Origin: JAJAZB01 sp965249815
Lineage (GTDB): Bacteria > Bacteroidota > Bacteroidia > Cytophagales > Spirosomataceae
NCBI GenBank assembly: GCA_965249815.1
Contig: CBDFMV010000003.1
Coordinates: 806,001-870,000 of the forward strand
DNA length: 64,000 nt
Direction of reading: 5' to 3'
Shown: one piece after another, positions 9,315 through 17,393 of the stretch
Layout: each line of letters opens with the position of its first letter
Numbering within the stretch: the stretch's first letter is position 1
Made by a program: the position numbers and the translations under genes
Notes under the pieces: model-generated
Database searches by the model: none
Told to the model about the DNA's origin: nothing
What the model saw: the letters and a program-made list of their open reading frames with translations, nothing else

Positions 9315-9911
9315 CTACACAAAAGCGCTGAGGCGTCGGCCCGTTTTATCGTTCGCTGGAGCGGTGCGCTCCCGTTTTTCAATCCATTCCTGCAACAGCG
9401 CCCGGCCCCGGTGCAATTGCGACTTCGAGGTGTTTTCGCTGATGCCGAGCGATTCTGCAATTTCGGCGTGGCTGTACCCTTCGATGGCGTAGAGGTTGAA
9501 TACGGCCCGGTAGCCCGTAGGCAACTGTTGTACCAGTCGGTGCAGTTCGTCGGCTTCGAGGTTGGTGGCGGCGGCAACCGGCTCGGTTTCGTACTCCACG
9601 TCGTCGTAGCTGGTTTGCCAGCCCATTGTTTTCTTGCTGCGAAGGGCCATCAGCGCCTCGTTGACCATAATCCGGCGAACCCAGCCTTCAAAACTTCCTT
9701 CCAGCCGGAACTGCGCGATTTTGTCGAACACCTTCACAAAGCCTTCAATCATGGCTTCCTCGGCCTCGAAGTCGTCCGTCAGGTAGCGCCCGCACAGGCT
9801 GAGCATTCGGGGTGCATACCGCTCGTACACCCGGCGCTGCGCTTTCGGGTCGCCTTGCTGGCAGGCCCGAACGAGGCTATCTTCGGATTGAAAAAGCGGT
9901 ATCAGTTTCAC
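9315..9911 (-). CDS. ECF-type RNA polymerase sigma factor
   Basis: The 198 residues begin at GTG 9911 (MKLIPLFQSEDSLVRAC). Region 2 spans about 15-85 (GDPKAQRRVYERYAPRMLSLCGRYL, EAEEAMIEGFVKVFDKIAQFR, SFEGWVRRIMVNEAL). Region 4 spans about 125-180 with helix-turn-helix YSHAEIAESLGISENTSKSQLHRGRALL. It heads the unit with the membrane protein at 8460 and the outer-membrane protein at 7375, a common sigma / anti-sigma / envelope-target arrangement in this phylum. Confidence 0.92.
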   Translation of the reverse strand: MKLIPLFQSEDSLVRACQQGDPKAQRRVYERYAPRMLSLCGRYLTDDFEAEEAMIEGFVKVFDKIAQFRLEGSFEGWVRRIMVNEALMALRSKKTMGWQTSYDDVEYETEPVAAATNLEADELHRLVQQLPTGYRAVFNLYAIEGYSHAEIAESLGISENTSKSQLHRGRALLQEWIEKRERTAPANDKTGRRLSAFV

Positions 9912-9983
9912 ACGCGGGTCAGTTTCGGGAGGAAGATGCAGCCTTTCGGTGGTTGGTTGCGCGGCGACGGAAATTTTTTCAAG

Positions 9984-10010
9984 AAAAAACCCGCCGGGTG
10001 GGGCGGGTTT
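9984..10010 (-). terminator. Intrinsic terminator ending the act-cox locus
   Basis: AAACCCGCC (9987-9995) pairs with GGCGGGTTT (10002-10010). On the minus strand the stem runs into a run of six T's. It lies 19 bases after the stop of the last gene of the respiratory locus. Confidence 0.9.
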
Positions 10011-10028
10011 GGGATTTTGAAACCGAAA

Positions 10029-10307
10029 TCAGTTCAGTGCGTTTCGCACCCGCCTGGTAACGGCGGCGCGGTGGGCGCGTTCGCGCTTGCTGCTACGCCA
10101 CCACAGGTAGCCAACCACCGCTACAATCAGGTACGGCGTGGCAAGCATGTACAAAATGCCCGTGTTGAGGCCCGAACCACTGACGTAGCGCCCATTGCTG
10201 AACGTACTCTCGACCGTCGAACGACACATGGCGCATTGGGCCAGCGCCAATTGCCAATTGGCGAGCAGCAACGCGCAACTAAACAACAGTTTTTTCATCA
10301 TCATCAA
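10029..10307 (-). CDS. Small membrane protein with CxxC motif, end of cytochrome oxidase operon
   Basis: 92 residues; the start may be any of the four leading methionines. A signal-like segment (KKLLFSCALLLANWQLALA) is followed by QCAMC (C-A-M-C, about residue 26), a short polar loop, and one transmembrane helix (ILYMLATPYLIVAVVGYLWW) with a basic tail. I do not recognise a named family. Its place right after the DUF420 and SCO genes suggests a role in oxidase assembly or copper/thiol handling (inference). Confidence 0.7.
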   Translation of the reverse strand: MMMMKKLLFSCALLLANWQLALAQCAMCRSTVESTFSNGRYVSGSGLNTGILYMLATPYLIVAVVGYLWWRSSKRERAHRAAVTRRVRNALN

Positions 10308-10325
10308 CCTTTTAACTCCTCTTTT

Positions 10326-10871
10326 TCACTTGTAGTACGGGCTGATCATCACGTAGGCAATCACGCCCGACACCGAAACGTACAGCCAGATGGGAAACGT
10401 GTAGCGGACGATTTTCACGTGACGGCCGAATTGGCTGGTCAGTGCAAAATAGAGTGCCAGCAAGACGAATGGCACCACCACCACCGACAACACAATGTGA
10501 CTGACGAGCACGAAAAAATACACGGTTCGAATCAGGCCCTCGCCGCCAAACGGGGTCGATTCATTGGAAAGGTGGTAGAGTACGTACGAAACCAAAAACA
10601 CCGAGCCAAGCGAGAAACTGCTAATCATGCACAGCCGGTGCAGGGCGATTTTTCGGGCCAGAATGGCAAATAGACCCGCCACGAGCAACACTGCTGTCAG
10701 GCTGTTGAGAATGGCGTTGAAATGCGGCAGTACCTTGGTCCATTCGCCTAAATCCACTTTTTGCCGAATGCCCAGTAACACCGCCACGGCCAGCGGAATC
10801 ACCACCGACAGCACCCGAATCAGGGTATAATACCTTTTTTCTTTTTGAGTGGAAATGGTCAAATCGGCCAT
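10326..10871 (-). CDS. DUF420 (YozB/CtaM-type) membrane protein, cytochrome oxidase assembly
   Basis: 181 residues with about five transmembrane helices. Recognisable DUF420 features are HFNAILNSLTAVLLVAG (about 50-66), the histidine in KIALHRLCMISSF, SYVLYHLSNEST, and a buried histidine in VLVSHIVLSVVVVPFVLLALY. Relatives assist maturation of heme-copper oxidases. It overlaps nothing and sits between the SCO gene and a small CxxC protein at the 3' end of the cox cluster. Confidence 0.85.
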   Translation of the reverse strand: MADLTISTQKEKRYYTLIRVLSVVIPLAVAVLLGIRQKVDLGEWTKVLPHFNAILNSLTAVLLVAGLFAILARKIALHRLCMISSFSLGSVFLVSYVLYHLSNESTPFGGEGLIRTVYFFVLVSHIVLSVVVVPFVLLALYFALTSQFGRHVKIVRYTFPIWLYVSVSGVIAYVMISPYYK

Positions 10872-10941
10872 GCTTGATTACTGGTTTCTATGATCGTTCT
10901 TCGTGCTTACCCCTGCTTTCCGACGAAACAACGATTACGCC

Positions 10942-11658
10942 TCAGCTTTGCTTGCTGTAAATGTCGAGCAACACGCGGATTTCGAGAATCAGCCGATCCA
11001 CGTCTTTTTTATCCGTGCCGTCGTAATACCCCCGGATAACGCCCTCTTTGTCTACCAATACCAACTTTTCGCTATGGGTAAAGGTTTCGGCGCGAGTGCC
11101 CTTTTCGTCGGCATCCTGCTGGACGGGCAGGAAGTATCCTTTCAGGGCCAGGTGATAAATGGCCGATTGCGGACCAGTCACGAATGTCCAGCGGTTGGGC
11201 CGGGCGTCGTAGTCGCGGGCGTAGCGGCGCAGCACGGCGGGCGTATCGTGTTCGGGGTCGATGGAATAAGAAACCAATTGCACGTCCGGGTTCTGGCTGA
11301 ACACTTCCTGCACCCGACTCAACTGTGACGAGAGTTTCGGGCAAATGCTTTCGCAACGCGTGAAAAAGAAGTCGGCGACGTGAATTTTCCCCCGAAGAGC
11401 GGCCCCAGTGACCTCGGCGCTATCCTGGTTGAGCAGCCGAAACGAAGGAATCTGGTGAAAAACCGTATCCTGTTTTGGCTCGAAAAAACGCGCCGCTGGG
11501 TTAGTTCGCGTCAACATCGCCCCCGTAGTGGAGTCTTCGAGCGGGTAATACCGCCGCAGGGTGTAGTGGTTTTGGCCGAAGGTGCGCAGGTAAATAAAAA
11601 TAAAAGCCGGAATCACTAACACGGCGATTAGGATTCCGGCTTTACGCAAGTTGCTCAT
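10942..11658 (-). CDS. SCO1/SenC family copper chaperone for cytochrome c oxidase
   Basis: Delivers copper to the CuA site of subunit II. 238 residues. An N-terminal membrane anchor (ILIAVLVIPAFIFIYL, about 9-24) is followed by a thioredoxin-fold domain with the metal-binding CESIC pair (Cys102, Cys106) and the third ligand His195 in ETFTHSEKLVLVDKEG. All three ligands are present. It starts 2 bases after the subunit IV stop and is co-transcribed with the oxidase genes. Confidence 0.93.
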   Translation of the reverse strand: MSNLRKAGILIAVLVIPAFIFIYLRTFGQNHYTLRRYYPLEDSTTGAMLTRTNPAARFFEPKQDTVFHQIPSFRLLNQDSAEVTGAALRGKIHVADFFFTRCESICPKLSSQLSRVQEVFSQNPDVQLVSYSIDPEHDTPAVLRRYARDYDARPNRWTFVTGPQSAIYHLALKGYFLPVQQDADEKGTRAETFTHSEKLVLVDKEGVIRGYYDGTDKKDVDRLILEIRVLLDIYSKQS

Positions 11659-11660
11659 GC

Positions 11661-11999
11661 TTATTCCCCAAACAAGGCTCCGAAAATGTAGCCGCCTTCA
11701 AGCAGCAACGCCAGCAACAGCCAGGCGACGAACAGGGTCGGAATCAGGATCGTCCAGATGAGGCCCTTGACCTCGTGCTTCAGGTGCATGAATTCGCCGA
11801 CGATGAAAAAGGCTTTCACCAACGTCATGATGACGAATGTGAAAATCTTGAACGCGCCATGCGGCACGGTGAACGCCACGAGAAACTCCAGCGAGGTAAT
11901 TGCCGCCAGAATCCAGAAGGTGCGCCAGATGACCTTCGTCTGCGCGGGCGGGGGCGTGTACGCTTGCTGGTCGGTCGGTTGATTGATGACTTGTGCCAT
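11661..11999 (-). CDS. Cytochrome c oxidase subunit IV family protein
   Basis: 112 residues with three hydrophobic helices (FWILAAITSLEFLVAFTV; IFTFVIMTLVKAFFIVGEFMHL; ILIPTLFVAWLLLALLLEGGY). The KAFFIVGEFMHLKHEVKG segment is typical of the small caa3/quinol oxidase subunit IV family. It lies between the second coxIII gene and the SCO gene, the usual position of this accessory subunit. Confidence 0.9.
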   Translation of the reverse strand: MAQVINQPTDQQAYTPPPAQTKVIWRTFWILAAITSLEFLVAFTVPHGAFKIFTFVIMTLVKAFFIVGEFMHLKHEVKGLIWTILIPTLFVAWLLLALLLEGGYIFGALFGE

Positions 12000-12021
12000 G
12001 ACTTAAAAAGGCGTTTTTTAC

Positions 12022-12786
12022 TTAAACCAAGTAGAAGAAGGTAAACACGAACACCCAGACGAGGTCCACAAAGTGCCAGTAGAGGCCCACTTTCTCGACC
12101 ATTTCGTAGTGCCCGCGCCGCTGATACACGCCAATGGACGTGTTGAAGAAAATGATGATATTGATGATAACTCCAGAGAACACGTGCGTACCGTGGAAGC
12201 CCGTGATAAAGAAAAACAGGTCGGCAAAAGGCTGTGGCCCGTACTGATTTTCGAGCAGACTGGCTCCGTGCAAGGTGCGCGTGACCCATTGGCCATTGAC
12301 GATCTCTTTCACCGCCGTACCCGCTTCGGTGCCGTGGATGAAGTGCGTCCACTCCCAGGCCTGCGAGCCGAGGAAAGTGAAACCGCCCAGAATCGTCCAG
12401 AGCATCCATTTTTCCACGTCGGCCTGGTCCATCCGGTGGCCCGCCTCAACGGCCAGCACCATCGTAACCGAACTGAAAATCAGGATGAAGGTCATAATCC
12501 CCACAAACACCAACGGGGCATTGATGCCGTGCAGAAACGGCACCGCCTCGAACACTTTCTCGGGAATAGGCCAGTACGCGTGCGAAAAGACGAAGTCGGC
12601 GGCCTTACCCTGGTAGGCTTCGTGGCTGTACCGAATCAGTCCGTAGCTGATCAGCAGCGCCGAAAACGTGAACGTGTCCGACAAAAGGAAAATCCACATC
12701 ATCAGCTTTCCGTAGCTGGCCTTCATCGGCTCAGCTCCACCCAGCCAGAGGTGTTTCGGTTCGGCGGCGACGGTGTGTGTTGCCAT
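12022..12786 (-). CDS. Cytochrome c oxidase subunit III (second copy)
   Basis: 254 residues. Subunit III signatures include KLMMWIFLLSDTFTFSALLISYGL, the long interhelix insertion with the predicted WVTRTLHGASLLENQYGP loop, FFFITGFHGTHVFSGVIINII and a C-terminal YWHFVDLVWVFVFTFFYLV. It is larger than the neighbouring 198-residue subunit III and lies 18 bases after it. The tandem pair is normal in Bacteroidota act-cox loci. Confidence 0.93.
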   Translation of the reverse strand: MATHTVAAEPKHLWLGGAEPMKASYGKLMMWIFLLSDTFTFSALLISYGLIRYSHEAYQGKAADFVFSHAYWPIPEKVFEAVPFLHGINAPLVFVGIMTFILIFSSVTMVLAVEAGHRMDQADVEKWMLWTILGGFTFLGSQAWEWTHFIHGTEAGTAVKEIVNGQWVTRTLHGASLLENQYGPQPFADLFFFITGFHGTHVFSGVIINIIIFFNTSIGVYQRRGHYEMVEKVGLYWHFVDLVWVFVFTFFYLV

Positions 12787-12804
12787 TACTCGTTGCGGTT
12801 TACT

Positions 12805-13401
12805 TTAATTGTTGTACAAAAGAAACAAAAACAGATACAGCCAGAGCACGTCCAGAAAATGCCAGAATGTGGCTGCCATTTCGATCGTTCGGGTGTTTTT
12901 GGCGTGGATGGTTTGCCGAAAGGCGGCCACCAGCGCAAAAATCAGCACCACCAGCCCCGCCACGATGTGCACTCCGTGCACCGCACTCAGCACATAAACG
13001 AACGAGCCGGAGGGGTTGCCCACAAAGTACACGTTCATGGCGACCAACCGGCCCCAGCCCAGCACCTGCATCACCAGAAAGACGAGGCCGAGCACAAAAG
13101 TAATTGAAATCAGGGTTCGCAGCAGGGCGAACTTGTCTTTTTTCGCCGCCCACGCCGCCACGGCCATGCTCATACTACTCACCAGAAGTACGCCGGTACT
13201 GTAGTAAAAAATGCGCGGCAAGGCGAATTCCAGCCAGTTGCCCTCGGCCTTGCGAACGAGGTACGCGCTCGTGAAAGCGGCGAACATCATCGTAATGCTG
13301 ACGATAAACAACCACAGCAAAAACTTGCGCGGGTGCATCGAGAGCGTCTCCTGCGGCTCCTCCGGTACAGTTAGTTGTATATTTTTCAGGTCGGTTGTCA
13401 T
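12805..13401 (-). CDS. Cytochrome c oxidase subunit III (first copy)
   Basis: 198 residues with five hydrophobic helices. Characteristic segments are KFLLWLFIVSITMMFAAFTSAYLV, GVLLVSSMSMAVAAWAAKKDKF, YVLSAVHGVHIVAGLVVLIFALV and the terminal FWHFLDVLWLYLFLFLLY. It follows ctaB across a 77-base gap filled by an inverted repeat. Confidence 0.93.
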   Translation of the reverse strand: MTTDLKNIQLTVPEEPQETLSMHPRKFLLWLFIVSITMMFAAFTSAYLVRKAEGNWLEFALPRIFYYSTGVLLVSSMSMAVAAWAAKKDKFALLRTLISITFVLGLVFLVMQVLGWGRLVAMNVYFVGNPSGSFVYVLSAVHGVHIVAGLVVLIFALVAAFRQTIHAKNTRTIEMAATFWHFLDVLWLYLFLFLLYNN

Positions 13402-13416
13402 TTTTGTATCGTTTTA

Positions 13417-13485
13417 AGTTCAGCGTTTTGGGTTTAGGGTTCAGTGCTGACACAATTCTAAACGCTAAGCCCAAAACGCTAAACT
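13417..13485. repeat. GTTTTGGGTTTAGGGTT-type inverted repeat between ctaB and coxIII
   Basis: The left arm 13417-13446 (AGTTCAGCGTTTTGGGTTTA...) and right arm 13455-13485 are reverse complements over about 30 bases with five mismatches and an 8-base loop. The words match those of the perfect hairpin at 2006-2063. It fills the only sizeable gap inside the 3' half of the oxidase gene string. Confidence 0.85.
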
Positions 13486-14381
13486 ACCTTGTCCAGCAAA
13501 AACGCAATCTGCACAACAGGCAGGTACACGAATCCACCCAGCATCATCAACAATGCGGCCCGGTCGGTGGTTTCGCGCATGAGGTAAAAGGTCTGGGCCA
13601 AAAACAGGATGCCACAGCCCATCGCCACGAGCGCCGACGTGATGCCCGTCATGCCCAGCAGGTAAGGCAGCCAGCCCACCGGCAACAAAAACAGCGTGTA
13701 CGTGCTGATGGTCAGCGCGGTGCGGACGTCCTTCTGACCACCGTTGGGCAGCATTTTAAAACCTGCCCGTTTGTAGTCCGCATCAGCCAGCCAGGCCACC
13801 GCCCAGAAGTGCGGAAATTGCCAGAAAAACTGAATAGCGAACAGTACGCCCGGCTCCCAGCCGAAATGGTTAGTGGCGGCTACCCAGCCAATCATCGGCG
13901 GAAACGCGCCCGGAAAGGCCCCCACAAGCACCGAAATCGGCCCGACGCGCTTGAGCGGTGTGTACACGAAACCGTACAGCACCAGTGATAGCAGCGCCAC
14001 CAGCGTGGTTCGCAGGTTGAAATAGTTCGCAAAAATAAACACGCTCACCAGCGTGAGCACGACGCAGAAAATCTCGGCCTCCCGGGCCGTCAGCCGCCCC
14101 GTTGGGAGCGGACGCCCCGCCGTGCGGCGCATCTGCTTGTCGAGGTTCGTTTCAATGAGCTGGTTGATGATGTTGGAAGCGCCCGTGATGGCGAAACCGG
14201 CCAACGTCAGCAGGGCCAGTTTACCCCAATCCATCTCGCGTACGGCCAGCGCGTAGCCAAAGAGCGCCGACAAAACGACGAAACTTGTAAGCCGGAATTT
14301 CAACAGTTCCGCGTAAGCTTTTACTTTTTCAATCCAACTGCCGACGACCACTTCGGTCGTGCTATTTTGAAGTTCTTTCAT
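13479..14381 (-). CDS. ctaB: Protoheme IX farnesyltransferase (heme O synthase)
   Basis: Adds a farnesyl group to heme b, the first step of heme A synthesis. 300 residues of the UbiA type with about eight or nine transmembrane helices. The Asp-rich motif ASNIINQLIETNLDKQMRRTAGRPLPTG (NxxxD region, about 66-93) is intact, as is the second conserved loop YTPLKRVGPISVLVGAFPGAFPPMIGW. It starts directly after the ctaA stop, consistent with coupled translation of the two heme A enzymes. Confidence 0.95.
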   Translation of the reverse strand: MKELQNSTTEVVVGSWIEKVKAYAELLKFRLTSFVVLSALFGYALAVREMDWGKLALLTLAGFAITGASNIINQLIETNLDKQMRRTAGRPLPTGRLTAREAEIFCVVLTLVSVFIFANYFNLRTTLVALLSLVLYGFVYTPLKRVGPISVLVGAFPGAFPPMIGWVAATNHFGWEPGVLFAIQFFWQFPHFWAVAWLADADYKRAGFKMLPNGGQKDVRTALTISTYTLFLLPVGWLPYLLGMTGITSALVAMGCGILFLAQTFYLMRETTDRAALLMMLGGFVYLPVVQIAFLLDKVV

Positions 14382-15392
14382 TCAAACAAGGTATGTTTCG
14401 TTGCCGACCGGTGCGTTGGCTTTGCCAAAAACCCGCTCGCGGTTGAGCAACAGAAAAATAATGAACTGAACCCCCAGCGCCACGATGGCGAGGGTGAGGT
14501 GAATGGGCTGTAAAACTGCCGGAACGCCGAAATAGGCCATAACAACGCCCGTTAAAATTTCAATCACCACCAACCCCAACAGCGCCGTGGTGAACAGAAA
14601 CAGCAAACCGCGTCGGTTCACCTGGCGGCTCAACCGGTAAATCAGGTAGCCGTGTACGGCCAGTACCAGCAGCGAAAACGAGCGGTGTACGTAAAATTCA
14701 ACGCCCAACTGCCCAACCCACCCACTGCGGCTTTCATAACCCAACCGCCGGACGACCTCGTCCATTGCCTCGCGCACCTGGGTTCCGAGGACGACCTGCG
14801 CCAGCGAAAGCCCAATAACCAGGGTGAGTAGCCGATTCAGCGCGGGTTTGGTGACCACTGCCTCAACGGCTAATTTTCCCGAGTACGACCGCGCCACGGC
14901 ATACAGCAACACGAACACCACCGCAATCGCCGCGACTAAGTGCAGCGTCACCATGCCGGGGTGTAGCTCGGTCGAAACCACTTTCGACCCCAGCCACCCT
15001 TCAAACGCCACCAGCACGAAGGCCAGCACACTCAGCCAGAAAACCGCACGATCCTTTTTGAGAAACGAAACAGAAGCCAGCAACGTAGCAAAAATCAACA
15101 GCCCCGTCGCGACGCCCAGCAGGCGATTGACGTACTCAATCCAGGTTTTAGCGGCGTTGAACACCACTTCGCCCTTCAGTTTTGCACCGTAGAGTTCCGC
15201 ATAGTTCGGTGGCAATTGACTGGCTTCCATCGGCGGCACCCAGCGCCCAAAGCAACGCGGCCAATCGGGGCAGCCCATCCCCGACCCCGTTGCGCGCACG
15301 ATGCCGCCCGCCAGAATCAGCAAATACACGACGGCGACGGTGACGAGACCGAGTTGTCTGAATCGTGCTCCGTGAACTTTTGGAATTGCCAT
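14382..15392 (-). CDS. ctaA: Heme A synthase (COX15/CtaA family)
   Basis: Oxidises the C8 methyl of heme O to make heme A. I chose ATG 15392 (MAIPKVHGARFRQLGLV), giving 336 residues; an upstream ATG adds 12 unlikely residues. The first helix contains GGIVRATGSGMGCPDWPRCFGRWVPP, the family hallmark. Further heme-ligand histidines appear in ELHPGMVTLHLVAAIAVV and YVHRSFSLLVLAVHGYLIY, and in LQPIHLTLAIVALGVQF. It lies between coxA and ctaB. Confidence 0.95.
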   Translation of the reverse strand: MAIPKVHGARFRQLGLVTVAVVYLLILAGGIVRATGSGMGCPDWPRCFGRWVPPMEASQLPPNYAELYGAKLKGEVVFNAAKTWIEYVNRLLGVATGLLIFATLLASVSFLKKDRAVFWLSVLAFVLVAFEGWLGSKVVSTELHPGMVTLHLVAAIAVVFVLLYAVARSYSGKLAVEAVVTKPALNRLLTLVIGLSLAQVVLGTQVREAMDEVVRRLGYESRSGWVGQLGVEFYVHRSFSLLVLAVHGYLIYRLSRQVNRRGLLFLFTTALLGLVVIEILTGVVMAYFGVPAVLQPIHLTLAIVALGVQFIIFLLLNRERVFGKANAPVGNETYLV

Positions 15393-15480
15393 GAAATTTC
15401 TACCGCTTCCATCAGACAAATGGGCCAACGGCCGGGTCGGTTCCCTTCCGTCAGCCCATTCATTTTAAACAAATGTCGCC

Positions 15481-17364
15481 TCAGTGCGTGTACACTTGGT
15501 TTTGGTTATCGAGCAATTCGTCGATTTCCCGCTCCATCGGAATCTGCTCGTTTTCGTGGGGCAAATTCGACTCCGGCGTGGCCGAATACGGAATGTTTTG
15601 CGGGATGAAATCCTCGTGTGCCCCCGGCTTGCTGTAATCGTAGGGCCAGCGGTACACGGGCGGGATTGCGCCCGGCCAGTTACCGTGTTCGGGGTGAATC
15701 GGGGCCGTCCATTCCAGCGTATTCGAGCGCCAGGGGTTTTGCGGCGCGCGTTTGCCCCGGAACATCGAGTAGAAGAAATTCCAGGCAAACAGCAACTGCG
15801 CACTGAAGGTAATGATGGCCGCGATGCTGATGAACTGGTTCAGGTCGCTGAACGAGTTGGTGGCGTCGTAGGTCGTGAATGAGTAGTAGCGGCGCGGGAA
15901 TCCGGCGATGCCGATGTAGTGCATCGGGAAAAACACGCAGTAAATGCCCACGAAGGTCATCCAGAAGTGGATGTAGCCCATTTTCTCGTTCATCATTCGC
16001 CCGAGCATTTTCGGGAACCAGTGGTAGACCCCCGCCACCAAGCCGAAGAATGACGCCGAACCCATCACGAGGTGGAAGTGCGCCACCACGAAATAGGTAT
16101 CGTGTAGCTGAATATCGAGGGCGGAGTTGCCGAGAATAATCCCCGTGATACCACCCGAAATAAAGAACGACACCAGCCCGATGGAAAACAGCATGGCGGG
16201 CGTAAACACAATGTTGCCTTTCCAAAGCGTCGTGATGTAGTTGAACGCTTTCACCGCCGAAGGCACGGCGATGATCAGCGTCAGGAACATGAAAACCGAA
16301 CCGAGGAAGGGGTTCATTCCGGTCACAAACATGTGGTGCGCCCACACGATAAAGGCCAGCAACGTGATGCCCATCAGCGATCCAATCATGGCACGGTAGC
16401 CAAAAATGGGCTTGCGCGAGTTGGTGGCGATGATTTCGGAGGTAATTCCCAAAGCGGGCAGAATCACGATGTACACCTCCGGGTGACCCAGGAACCAGAA
16501 TAAGTGCTGGTAGAGAATGGCCGAACCGCCCACGTTGGGCAGCGCCTCGCCGTTCACGTAGATTTCCGACAGGTAGAAACTGGTGCCAAACGAGCGGTCG
16601 AAAACCAGCAGCAGCACCGCCGAGAACAACACCGGGAACGACAGAATACCCAGAATGGCCGTGAAGAAAAACGCCCAAATCGTCAGCGGGAGTTTCGTAA
16701 AACTCATGCCACGCGTCCGTAGGTTGATGATCGTCGTGACGTAGTTGATGCCACCCAAAAGCTGAGAAACAATGAACAACGCCATTGAAATGAGCCAGAG
16801 CGTCAGCCCAAACGCCGAACCGGGAGAGGCCTGCGGTAACGCCGACAGCGGCGGATACACCACCCAGCCACCACCCGCCGGGCCGGTTTCCACGAACAGG
16901 GAGGCAAACATAATCACGCTCGACACGAAAAAGAACCAGTACGAGAGCATGTTCAGGAAACCCGACGCCATGTCACGAGCACCCACTTGCAGCGGAATCA
17001 GGAAGTTGGAGAACGTTCCCGAAAGACCCGCCGTCAGCACGAAAAACACCATGATGGTGCCGTGCATGGTCACCAGCGCGAGGTAAAATTCCGGGTTGAG
17101 TTTTCCGCCCTCATCAATCCAGTGACCCAGCAGCGGACGCAGCCAGCCCATGTTCATATTGGGAAAACCCAGTTGCAGGCGGAACAGCAGCGAGAGCATC
17201 CCACCCACAAACGCCCACAGCAAGCCTGAAATCAGGTATTGCTTGGCGATGGTTTTGTGGTCTTCCGAAAAGATGTATTTGCGAATAAAGCCCAACTCAT
17301 GGTGCTCGTGTTCGTGCTCGTCGTGGGCATGAACCGCAGGAGTCAAGTCAACAGCCGTTGCCAT
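15481..17364 (-). CDS. ctaD: Cytochrome c oxidase subunit I
   Basis: Catalytic heme-copper subunit that reduces O2 and pumps protons. 627 residues, about 12 transmembrane helices. Readable motifs include the low-spin heme ligand in LVTMHGTIMVFFVLTAGLSG, the CuB-His/Tyr crosslink region FWFLGHPEVYIVILPALG, the HH pair in FIVWAHHMFVTGMNPFLG, and the heme a3/a ligands in HDTYFVVAHFHLVMGSASFFG. The GHPEVY form indicates an A-type oxidase. It follows coxB by 29 bases. Confidence 0.98.
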   Translation of the reverse strand: MATAVDLTPAVHAHDEHEHEHHELGFIRKYIFSEDHKTIAKQYLISGLLWAFVGGMLSLLFRLQLGFPNMNMGWLRPLLGHWIDEGGKLNPEFYLALVTMHGTIMVFFVLTAGLSGTFSNFLIPLQVGARDMASGFLNMLSYWFFFVSSVIMFASLFVETGPAGGGWVVYPPLSALPQASPGSAFGLTLWLISMALFIVSQLLGGINYVTTIINLRTRGMSFTKLPLTIWAFFFTAILGILSFPVLFSAVLLLVFDRSFGTSFYLSEIYVNGEALPNVGGSAILYQHLFWFLGHPEVYIVILPALGITSEIIATNSRKPIFGYRAMIGSLMGITLLAFIVWAHHMFVTGMNPFLGSVFMFLTLIIAVPSAVKAFNYITTLWKGNIVFTPAMLFSIGLVSFFISGGITGIILGNSALDIQLHDTYFVVAHFHLVMGSASFFGLVAGVYHWFPKMLGRMMNEKMGYIHFWMTFVGIYCVFFPMHYIGIAGFPRRYYSFTTYDATNSFSDLNQFISIAAIITFSAQLLFAWNFFYSMFRGKRAPQNPWRSNTLEWTAPIHPEHGNWPGAIPPVYRWPYDYSKPGAHEDFIPQNIPYSATPESNLPHENEQIPMEREIDELLDNQNQVYTH

Positions 17365-17393
17365 ATTCTTAAGGTTGTTACAGGTTCAATCGA

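Noticed and set aside
9033..10673. 546-codon plus-strand frame
   Set aside because: It runs antisense across the ECF sigma, membrane-regulator and CxxC-protein genes. High GC in codon position 3 of those genes keeps the shadow frame open. No protein-like features.
12022..13401. Two adjacent subunit III genes considered as a recent duplication or split gene
   Set aside because: They differ in length and sequence throughout, and tandem subunit III genes are normal in Bacteroidota act-cox loci.
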